Shown here piece after piece: positions 7,657-18,500 of a DNA stretch of 64,000 bases. A program made the translations under genes and the position numbers. The DNA comes from Yamagishiella unicocca (Eukaryota; Chlorophyta; Chlorophyceae; Chlamydomonadales; Volvocaceae), in the NCBI GenBank assembly GCA_003116995.1, contig BDSL01000005.1:1178001-1242000 (forward strand). Reading direction: 5' to 3'. The stretch's first letter is position 1. Every line of letters begins with the position of its first letter. The notes beneath the pieces are model-generated. The model saw nothing but the letters and a program-made list of their open reading frames with translations. It was not told where the DNA came from and did not search any database.

Positions 7657-10600
7657 TCAGGGGGCAGCAGCGGCCATGCCGAGGTCCAGTTCGTCATACC
7701 CATCGCCATCCGAGCCCGCCAGGGTGGCGTTGTTGCCCGTCAGTGACAAGATCATGGCGGAGCGCGACATGGTCAGCGTGTTCTGGTACGAGTGCTTGCG
7801 CTTGACGTGGAGCGGCACGAAGCGGTAGCTGCCGCCGCCGCCGCTGCCGCCGCCGCTGCCGCCGTCGCTGCCGCCGCCGCTGCGCGCAGCAGCCTTAGGC
7901 GACTTTGGTTGCACCTGCACCACCGCCTCCCAGACCTGTGCGAGTGGAGGGCGAGCGAAGCGGCATGCCTTCGGTTGGGCGAGCTGTACGACGGGCGCGC
8001 AGGCGCGAACTAGCTGTACGACGGGCGGGTCAGGTATGCGGAACATATTCAGCCCCATTCAGCCCCAGCCGCAGCTCCAGTCCCTGTCGTAATTCATCTT
8101 CTCTGGCCAGGCCCCACCAGCCCTCGTTAGCCCTCCACCAGGCCCCACCAACCCCCGTTAGCCCTCCACCAGCCCCCCACCTCCAGGGGCGTCTCGTTCC
8201 ACTCAAACGGTGTGCCCTCCAGCTCGGGGGGCCGCGGCTGCCTCGCTCGGACCTCCATGTCGAACGCGATGAGGTGGACGCCCTGTCGGTTAGCGGTTGG
8301 TGGTTGGAGGCGGTTGGCTGGTTTGGAGGCGGTTTCAGAGCCCGCAGTTGGCGGGGGGTTGGGCGGGAAATCGTTGGCTGGTGCCAACATGCAGAATCGC
8401 GGAGCCAGCCCGGAATCATAGGCCGTCCCTGAAGCTGTCGAATACCTACGCGCACCTCCCCGACCCGAGACTTTCCCGAGACTATGCGAATGGAGCCCCT
8501 AAAACCCTAAAACCCTAAGGCAGGGTGCAGCGAGGTGAGGGCCCCTGACCCCCCCCGCATCCCAAAAGGGGTTGCCGTGGGCACCTGAATGGATGACTTG
8601 GTCAGCCGCAGCCCGATACCTCCTCGCACCACGCTATCGACGTTGAAGGGGTGCGCAGCCAGTACAGAGCGCAGAAGTGTCTCGTACGGCAGCCAGGACG
8701 AGCTGTCTGTGTGGGGCAGGGGCCAGGCCCACAGGTGGTTGAGGGCGGCGGGGTTGAATTCCGCCACGGGGGTCACCTGACCCTGCGAGGAGCGGGAGAG
8801 GTGTGAGGACGAGGGGAGCAGGCGGTGAAGGAGGGGACATTAGAACCGCAGGAGGAGAAATCACAAATCCGCCCTGGCGCCACCACACTTCCCCTCCTCC
8901 CTTCGCCTCAGATCGCCCCACACTGCGACACATCTGCCGTAACCGACCGCCTTCTCTGGTACCTTTTGAGCCAAGCACACGACACCACGGGAGCTGGTGC
9001 CTACTGCACCAGTGCCCTCTCGTCTGTCACACGCCAGTGTCGGTCCCCTTTCTCCCCTCCCTCCGTGGCCCCCTTCCCCCTCTTCCAAACATGTGCATAC
9101 CAAACATTCCCCGACCGGTTTTCCTTTTCAGTGCCGACCCGCGGGTCTCCTCTCAACCCCTCCCCTCTGTCCTTACGTACGCGGCGCACCTGCCGCAACG
9201 ACAGCTCCACTGTCCCGCCAGCCAGCTTCCGGACCTTGAGCCGCGGGGGGGCAGCACCAGAGATCGCCGCAGGCAGCTCCGCCGCCGAGGTGATGGTGAG
9301 CGAGCCGGGCTCCACCGTCTCCACCTCAAACGCTAGGAGAGGGGGGGCAGGAGGAGAAGACCCACGCTTGCCGCTGCCCTTGCTGCTGCTGTGGCTGCTG
9401 CTGCTGTTGGCTGCTGCCAGCGCTGCCTTTCGAAGCTGCGTGTGTGAGGCGGGGAGGAGGGAGGGAAGGAAGGGCACGCGTGCGGTGAGGTAAGGCGGTC
9501 GTGCGTGCCAAGAGGAAGGGCGTGTATTGCACTACACGTGTAACACGCTACAACGTGTAATACACACTAGTCCACCCCCGGCTCAGGTCCCAGTCCGCCC
9601 CCCTGCATGCGGCCCAGGACGTTTGCCAGATGCCGCGGGTGCTCTGCCCCGCTTCCCCTCCCCGCTTCCCCTCCCCGCCTCCCCTCCCCGCTTCCCCTCC
9701 CCGCCCCCTCCCAATCGTAGCGTCCTAGCGGCCAGCGGCCCTGTGCCACCCCGCCGCACCTGCGCCGCCATGTACATGATTCCGGGTGCTGAGCTGAAGC
9801 CCTCCTCCGCCTCGCCCGTCATGGTCTGGGCATACACCTCCGCCAGGTACTGGCCGGGCAGGCGAGGGAGGTCCAGCGGGCGCCTGAGGGACGACATAAA
9901 GACAAGTTACACGACATGGGTATAATAGTTGGCGCATTTAAAGGGGGGGGCAGGAGGGGGCAGTGCGGGGCAGGGCAAGGGAGGGAGGGAGGGAGGCGCG
10001 GAATGAGCGGCTCATTGCGTGGGTGGATGGAGCAAGGCGCGCACCTGTATTGCCGCAAGACGGTAGTACTCGGGTCCCGCTGTCCGTCCCCATCGGCACG
10101 ATACCCAACCTCCCTAAACCCCGTTATCGCAAACGCCATGCCCTAAACTCGGCCTCCTCCCCTCGAGCCAGTGTCACCCACCTCAGCGTGACCCGACGCA
10201 GCCCGGCCACCCGTACGGTGGCGCCCGCCTCCACCACAACCCGCCGTACAGGGCCGCCCACGTCAGCAGCGAACGGCGAGAAAATCCGCACGGGCTCTGG
10301 ATCCTGCAGGACCAGCTCCAGGGGGCCCGCGATGGTGGTTTCGGGGAGCTCCAGCGTACGGCTGCTGCGGGGCCCACTGAAGAGCTGCAGCGGAGCCACG
10401 TCGCTGTCTACGCCGCCAGCGGGGCTTCGGGCTGAGGAGGAGGAAGAAGGGGCTGCCGCGGCGCCGGGTAGCGCCGTTGCGGCGCCTGTGGGCAGTGCCT
10501 TAGTAGCGGCAGCGGCGGCGGCGGCAGCGGAGGCCGCAGCAGTTCGCTCGCGGGCTTGCTGTATGGCCTCCGCCTCGTTGCCCAGGAGGAGCTCGTACGT

Positions 10601-11087
10601 AACGCCCTCCACCTCCAGCCCCAGGTGGTGCTGACGGCCCACCAGGACCTGAGGCGGCAGTGCGCAGCGTCAGTCCATGGGCGTCGCGGTAGGCTTGGGG
10701 ATGTGGGGGGCGTGGAGGAGCTGAGATGGTGGTGGTGGAACAGGGTCTCAGGGTGTGGTTCGCGGCTGAGGGGGTTGCTGTGCTGATTATAGAGGTGGCA
10801 GACAGATGCATGCATGCAAACAGTGATACCATGACACGGACCTGGAAGGTCTCCATCGGGATGTCCACCAACTTCATCTCTATTTTGGAGTTTTTCAATA
10901 CCGCTTTGATGGTCTCCTCAGCGGCTCGATTAGCCAGGGAGGTCCACAAGCCATTGACAGAATGGATGACCGAAAGAGGAGTCGCCCTGGCAGCGAGTGC
11001 GAAAAAGACTAGGAAAAAGCTGGCAAGAAGGTGAATCAGCGCGAAGGGCGCGCTTCCTGGCCCTGCAAGTCCTCTTTGAGGCTTCAT
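7657..11087 (-). CDS. Unrecognised secretory-pathway protein (8 exons, 576 aa)
   Basis: Exons: 11087..10842, 10648..10182, 10113..10045, 9883..9760, 9435..9190, 8782..8585, 8282..8181, 7935..7657. All phases join and give 576 residues. The start at MKPQRGLAGPG is chosen over an in-frame ATG 32 codons upstream because a strong signal peptide or anchor follows (FALIHLLASFFLVFFALA). After it come NGLWTSLANRAAEETIKAVL and a soluble domain with β-strand-like runs, two low-complexity Ala/Ser inserts, and a tail containing LTMSRSAMILSLTGNNATL. No second membrane segment is clear, so a lumenal or secreted protein is likely. I do not recognise the family. A plant ER protein of the tunicamycin-induced type is a guess only. 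The exon 6 acceptor could be 8776 instead of 8782 (two residues). The last exon is partly copied at 5561..5703. Confidence 0.7.
8497..8518. repeat. Interstitial telomere-type motif (CCCTAAAA)
   Basis: Two and a half copies of CCCTAAAA, the Chlamydomonas telomere unit, lie in the intron between exons 6 and 7 of the minus-strand gene. Shorter similar tracts occur at 16601..16616, 20517..20531 and 44416..44434. Confidence 0.7.
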
Positions 11088-12526
11088 GGTATCACATAAC
11101 GAGTTGCTAGCGTTCGGGTCGCTTGTGTTTTTCACCAGCGACCACTCGTCGGCATGGAAGGTACTAGGATATTCACTAGGCACAAGGTATTTACCTCTGT
11201 GCTCAGCTCAACTTAGTCGATTTGAATTGTATAATTTATGAATACGAATTAGCTAGAAGCAGCAAAGTGCTATTAATAGCCCGTTCGTGCCGTACCGCCT
11301 GCGAGATTGTCGGGTGCTCGGGTCGCGCTTGCCCAACTTGAACCTCAAATGCCTTTGGGTGTCGTCCTAGTCACATAATAGTTACACACCATTAAGTATA
11401 ATGATGTGTGACGAAGCTGCTGCTGGTATCGACAAGCGTGCATGGGCTAGGTTTCCTGCTCAGCCATGCTCGCCTTCCGTCTCACCGTGCCGCTGGGCTA
11501 AGATTCTGCTAGTCCATGGGGGTTGGCAATGCCGGAGTCAAAGCGGTAGGGCATGGACTGGGCAATGAGGTCGGGCCGCAGCGCTCAGGAACGGCCAGGA
11601 ACGGCAAGTCCTCCTCCTCCTTGTGCGCGGCTGGGCTCACACTGGCTCGTATCCCAGCGCTCTCTCTACTCGACACGACCAGCGCAAATGCTCGACCCAC
11701 CTATGCGGCGAATGAACTCCTGCAGATAGCAGCTACAGGGAGAAAGGATACCCCTAGGGGGTAGTTGGATGCCTTAAGCCTGCAGCCGGCAGGAGCCGGC
11801 GCCGAACCATAGCTGTTAAGAAATCCACACTGCTCCTGGTAATGGCAGCGGCCATACAGAGCACAACCGAGGGTCACAAACAGCCTCGCTCCCAGGAGCA
11901 GCTGCTCCCGCTCCAAGTCCCCTGCGTCCCCTGCAGCGTCTGTCAAGCGCTACAGTCCAGCAAGAGATGGTGATTACTTTAACTGACACCAAGCTTTGCG
12001 TGATGCCATTTTCAATCATTCCTAGTTTGCAGGTTCAAGGAAAAGGTTTGTCCTATATAATGATGTCCGGATCCAGAAGCAATCGCCGCCACCAAAGGCA
12101 AGAAGCCCCGGCATACCCGGCGGGCCTCGCGAAGACCGATCCCCCGATCGCGCCCGCTTCATGGACCACTACCGAACCAGCAAAAGGACATGAACCGTGG
12201 ACACACAAGAGCTGATTGGCCATTGCGCGTTCTCGCGGCTTGCCTTCTACGTTTGGGCAAACCAAGACGGTGCATCGTGGTCCCAATCTGGGACGGGCCA
12301 ACGACCCTTGGGGGCAGCAACTTACCCCAATCCCGCTCCACAAATCACGCACACTGTCTGTCTCCTCCCGTCACGGCGCGCACTCTGTTGCCTTGAAGTC
12401 CCGTTGAACGCGCCTCTCAGCAGCCTCCATCCGCGGCCCCAACAGCCTGAAACAGCACACCGAACGACCAACCACACCACCGCAGTCCCACAGCCCCACT
12501 GCTACACGCGCCGTAAGCATCGACCC
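11088..12526. other. Divergent intergenic region
   Basis: This 1.4 kb lies between the starts of the minus-strand secretory-pathway gene and the plus-strand ankyrin-RING gene. It is AT-richer near 11210..11280 and 11360..11410. TATATAA at 12054..12060 faces the plus-strand gene but is 467 bp from its ATG. No gene is supported. The frame of the ankyrin-RING first exon stays open upstream to 12197, but that extension does not look like protein. Confidence 0.5.
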
Positions 12527-15500
12527 ATGGCGTCCTCCAAAACCGGATCGAGTGCCAACCAGCAGGCCGCCGCGCCCGCTGGTAAGGCCCCCAAGTACTG
12601 CGACGATCTCAAGGCACCGGTCCAGACCGCTGTCACCGACGAGCCCCTCGCGCCCGTGCACCGAATCGAATGGCGAAAGGTGAGCCGGTCCTGCTGCCGG
12701 CGTGTCGGCAGGGGGGTGGGGGGAGAGGTGATGTAGTGGGGACCCGGCACTACTTAGCCGCCGGTTGGGGGACGTGAAATGCGGAAATGCAGAAATGCAG
12801 AAATGCGGAAATGGCTTCTGGCGGGCTGGGTAAGGCTCGGCAGCTGTATGCTGGCTTCCAGGCGCAAGTACACGTGCGCTGCACGTGGCGGCGGGGCCGG
12901 ATGCTTGGGCGCACCATGCATCGTCTCCTTCAGAGTCCGACGATGTCCCCGGTGGATTTGCCTTTTGGTCTGTGCAAGTAGTAACAGTTACAGTGGGCTC
13001 CAGGCCAAAAGGTAGAACCATCGGGCACATCGCCTGACACAGAAGGGGACGAAAGAGACAGAAATCGAAGTGCTACTGCTACCGTGCATGCGCTACGCAT
13101 GCGCCATATGTCACGCATCATACGTCATGTGGCATTTGTATGATGCGTGTCGACCCGTTCCCCATACTGCGACGCACGCCGTACAGGTGATGAACGGCGA
13201 CCCAGTGGAGATCAACCCGTCCGTCGGTAGCGGTTACAAGGTTCGTTGCAGTACCGTTGACGCCGTACGTCGTTGGTCTGGAACCCACTGTACCCGTTAC
13301 AACGTAACGTTTCGGTCCTCAGCCGGGCGGTGCGGCTGCCGACGATAACTCTTCATCGCCTCCCGCGAGATGGGCCGCCAGTCCCTCTTCATCACAAACC
13401 GCCATCGCCCGCCGTAGCTTTGGTTGTTCGTAACTACGACACCGGCCGCCCGACCCGAAGATAAAGCCATCGGGCGATGAGCCTGGCACTGATAGAGACG
13501 CAGGAAGGAGAAGAAACACGCCCGACAGAGGTGCCGGTACCGTAACCACCAGGATAAGTTCCCGAACCGAAGAAGGTCCGGTGAGTGTGATGCGCGCACC
13601 GGTACCCCGCGCACGTGCGTGCAGGTTATGACGGTGGCCGAGTGGAGCGGCCGCTGGAAGCGCAACGAGGACTTCCCCGCCTGCCTGGCGGAGGGCTGCG
13701 GCGGCAACGACACCCGCGAGCACTACTTCACGCAAACCTGGTGCAGGTCCGTCGCCTTCTGGAGGGTTCCGTTCGTCTGAGTGGAGGAGGCGGGTGGGCT
13801 GGAGGCATCACCAGGGGGTTTGATAAGAGAATCCGCGAATCCACGGCCGGCATCACCAGGGGGCGAGAGCCGGCTAGCCGCGGCGGCAGGGCGTCCGCAT
13901 GACCGTATGGCAGGCAGGCACCTTTGGGATTGTTACGGTACTAGGTGGGCTAGTGTTACAGCGTGTAATGTGGAGTCCAGAGGGAGATTCTTGTCAGGTA
14001 GAAGCGAAGCAGAGTGCAACCTTAGGGTCCTCGTCTCGCCGCAGCAGCCGCGCAGCGGAGATGGCATTTTGCGGTGCTGACGGTCCTGAGCTGAGGCGTT
14101 GCTGCTCGCCTTTCCTAACCTCACCTCGCCCGTCCTTCGTCGGCTCACCGGGCTCCTCTCCGCTCGTCTTTTGTCGCACCGGGCCCCAGGGGGCGGCGCG
14201 TGTGGGCCAGCGAGTCGCTGTGTATGACTTGCCACAAATTCTCGTGGCGGTCGTACAAGGATCCCGACTTCAAGACCCCGGAGCAGTACGAAAAGGAGGT
14301 GCGTGTGTGGACGCAGGCGCGCATCCACTTGGGGCGGGGGGATGTCCTCGCCGGCCGTACGGCAACAGGTGGGCGACGACCCACCAGCCTTCAAACACGA
14401 ATCCGCCGGGGGCAGCTACCGCTGCTGCACGCTTGAGAGTGCAGCAAAGCCTAGCTACGGCCGCTCCGTGACGAGCTCACACGCAGCTCTCCCCTTTCCC
14501 CCGCTTATCCCTGCTGCACCACCGCCACCTCCCCCCACCCCCCCCGCCCGCGCCATAACGCAGCTATGGGAGAGCATGGCGGCGGGTGCGAGGCATTGAG
14601 ACCGGCAGTAGCCGCAACAGTCGCAATAAGGAGAGCGGTCGGGCTGGGTTTCGGAGCCGGCGGGGCCCAGGCCCAGCAGTGTGGGTGTCAGGGCGGCGCG
14701 TAGCATGACGCCTGATATGGAGGCAGCCTTAACGGCCCCTGCTGTTTGGCTTGCGATGGGTCCGTGTTGTTTTTACAAAGTAGGCTTGAGGAGGCTGCTC
14801 GGTTCGGGCGTGGTGGTGGTGATGGAGGGTGGTGGTTGAACGATGGGCGTGGTCAGCGATGGAGGTTAAAGAGGGTTACCGTAGCCGTTAGGGGATGTCG
14901 GAAGAGGGTGTATGAAAAGCGATCCCCTGAGATCCGTTTCGGCAGTGGTGTTGTCCCGCGTCTGCTAGCTTCGATGCGCGAGGCCTGCGTGAGTGTTAAG
15001 AGACAGCGGAAGGGCCGAGCGCGGACTCCCAGATGCTTCAGGCTGCTACACTGCTACAGTCGCATGATGATGTTCGGCAGCAAGTGCACGTTATTTGGTT
15101 GTTTTGCGATTAGTCACAGCAAGAGGAACACAGCGCTGTCCCGACCGCAAGGTGGTTGCGGGTCCTGACGTACCATGTACGTCGTGTCTGACACGATGCT
15201 TGAGCTGAGTCACCACCAGTTGACGGACTATACCACTGGTTTCTTCTGTCAGTTGCCTCTTGCACTCTCCTTGGTCAATTGCACCAGCCGCGACCACTGC
15301 CTACGGTTGCCTGCGAATTCAATGCCAACACTTTAAGGCCCGCACCACGTTCCGCTGCCTGGCAGCTTTCCATTTTTCCCATAAGGTTAAGTCCCCAAGA
15401 GGACATAGCCTCACCATCGACATAGCATCACTGATGTTATGTTTTTTTAGATGGGCGCCTCTTGTTCTCTCTGCGCGGAGACAGGATTTTCGCCCCTAAA

Positions 15501-18500
15501 CCTAAACAGTACAAATGTCGTCGTCTTTCAACAGCTTCAGCTGCGTCCGGAGCTCGTATGCGTGCCCATGCCGGCCGCATTCCTGGGGCTTCGCGACACC
15601 GCCTTCCACCTCGCCAGCGAGAAGAAAAGCTTTCCGGTGCGCCTTGCTTTACAGACACGTTGTGTGGTCGCCGTGCCGAAGGTTCCACCTCCCGGCAAGC
15701 GTGGCTGACCCACGAGTCGCACTTAGCATTGAGTGTGTAAGCAGCCCTTCAACACTGAATATGTAGCAACTAGCAACCAACCGTCTTACACTGTAAGCTT
15801 TCCGAATGCTTTTGATCCGTTGGTGCTGTCCTACTGGCCGCGACTAACAATCCTTCAACCACCTGCTCGACAGAGCTCTCCGATCGCGTGGCCTCCAGCG
15901 ACGAACGCCACCCTAGCTCACCCCATCGCATGTTCCCACCTACAAACTGCGTATTGGCCGTACAGGTAGTTCGGCAAATGTTCGACTTCCTGGCTACTGC
16001 GGACCTGGGCACGCTGCAGGCTGCTCTCCGACCCTACTGCCGGCGCATGCGGCTGCAGCTTCCGGGAAGCAACACGGAGGCGACGCGCCTGGCTTCAAAC
16101 ATGATTAACGTCAAAGGTGAGCTGCACAGGATTGAGCCACAGGACGATGAGCCAAGCCGCAGGGGTTCGAGGACACAGCTGGGATTACGTCACAGGAGGT
16201 AGCATAGAAAACTAGAAATGCCACAGGAGTTTGGGGTGCAAGCGCCCGCTGGAGCCCCATGGAGCGAATTCCAGGGGGGGCGGCTAGGTGTTGGTTGCAG
16301 TGTGGGTCCATCGATGCTGGCACTGCGCTCCAGGGGAGGGTGAAAATACCTTCTCCCTTTCCGTGCCCGCGCCACCCCCACACCCCGCGTCAATTGCTCG
16401 ACCACCACCACCACTACCATACCCAACAATAACAACATTTAACACCAGCACCAGCCCAACATCAACACCAACACACCACCAACGCAACCAACACCATTCC
16501 CGCCCTCAGGTCAGACCCCCCTCATGTACGCCTGCTACGCCAACTGTCCCGAGATAGTCCAGGAGCTGCTACAGCAGGTGAGCGAAGGGGGCTTGAGCGC
16601 AAAACCCTAAAACCCTGGGCACTGTCCCCTTTTTACACGTCTCATTCCTTCTACTTCCCCGCGCTGCCCTTTCCAATCCTATCCCGGTGTGCCCGATGGC
16701 CGATGGCCGCACCCTAAGTCCAACCCGTCCACCCTCACCTCCTCCCCCCGGGACAACCCGCTCCCCCCCCTCGCCATACGCGCGCGTCCCGGTGTCCGAA
16801 GGCTATGCACACGCTACATTTCCCCAGTCGCGTTCCCGGTCCTATTATTGTAACCCCCCCCCCCCCGACAGCTGCGGCCTCCGCCACGCGCCCTCACTCA
16901 CCTCTTTCCTGCCCGTGCGGTTGCAGGGAGCCGACCCGTGGGTCGCGGACCGCTGCGGCTGCCGCAACGCCATGCACGTGAGTGGGCGGGGCGCGCGAGC
17001 CGCGTCCCGAGCGGTTGGCGGTTGGCTCGTAGGTTGGTGGTCCCGTCGGGGCGGTCTCGTGCTGCGGTCTTCGAGGACAGCAGCTGCCGCCTGCTGCCGA
17101 TGCCGATGCCCAGTGTGTGGGTGCTACGCTGATCGCTGAGCTTGGGCTATAGCCAGTCAACCTAAGTCCACTAGCATGCGCACGCGACCAGGTGTCCGAA
17201 GCCTATGCGCCGACTACATTTCCCACGTCAAGTAACCGGTTCGTTTTTTGTTACCCCCCCCCTCCCGCCTGCACTGCCCGCCCCCTTCCTCCCCATCCCG
17301 CAGTACGCCGCCATGACGGGCAGCGCTGCGTGTGTGGACATGATCATGAAGACTACCCCTCCGAACCAGCTGGTACGACAAGGCGTCAGGTGAGGGAGGG
17401 GGAGGGGGGTGACGAGGGGGTTTGGCTGGAAGACCCGGTTACACGACCCAGGACGCGGAGGGCAGAAACGGAGGGTAGCGAGGGGGGAGAGGAAGGGAGC
17501 TCGCACGCTGGCGAGCGTCGTCAGGGTAGGCGGCCCCACCGGCCCCTAACACTAGTAAAGCTACGTACAAAATATAAATTAATAAATCATATCGATGTAC
17601 GTAAGTATATATGTGGCTTTGCCTACGGCCACTTCACCTGGCGGTTGTTGTAGTGCGCGGACTTACCCCTCTTGGAGGGTGCGTATGAGCAGGATCACCC
17701 AGCATAATCGACCAAGTCGACCAGCGCCTCCCATGCAAGCTCCTTCTTCAGCGCTGCTCGCACAGCACTTGCACTTGACCTGTCCGCCCGCAACGCACTC
17801 ACCCCTCGCCAGCCACCACCACCTCCATCGCCCTTGGTTTGCCGGCCGTCGATTCGCGGACTATCCTTTGTCACCCCTCACACTGCCCACCCCTACATGA
17901 CCTGCTGCGGAATGCCGCATGGTGCCTGGCGCCTGGTGCCGTCAGGTACATCAACTCCCGGAGCCTCTCGGGCCTTACGCCGCTGCACTACTGCGTCTTT
18001 TACGGACACGACGCCGCCCTGGAGCAGCTGCTGCAGTACGACCCCAACATCAACGCCGGCTCCACCGCAGAGAGCTACGACGTAATGACGTACGACACCC
18101 TCTCCACGCCGCTGCACTTCGCCGCCTTCAAGGACAGCACGTCCGCCGCGCGGCTGCTGCTGCTGCATTACGTGAGTGGCTCGCAAAGCGCGCCGCCGGG
18201 GGAGCTGGAAGTCAACCCCGCAGCACACACTCTACTGGCCATCGCGCAATGACCTACAGTTCTGCCTCCTCGGTTTTCACGACCACCTCCTTCCCCCCCC
18301 GAGCGCGGATTCTCTTATATACCCCCCCCCGGGCGCATTCCCCGCTACGACGCTTCACGCGACCGTGACGACCCACCAGCCCTCACTTTCGGCCCCTTTT
18401 TTGTTGTTATTCCTATCCTTACCTTTTGGATGACATCCTCACCCACCTTCACCGCCACCCTCACCGCCACCCTCACCCACCCTCACTCTCCTCCCACCCC

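Larger units (their letters stand above)
5704..7797. repeat. Tandem segmental duplication, unit 2
   Basis: This is the second copy of the unit described at 3724..5703, about 2.1 kb long. Its right end lies inside the last exon of the secretory-pathway gene, so this unit appears to hold the original 3' exon end and unit 1 the derived one. It is longer than unit 1, mainly from an internal 144-bp duplication in the orphan ORF (6501 and 6645 are matching points) and from added sequence near 7300..7650. Confidence 0.9.
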
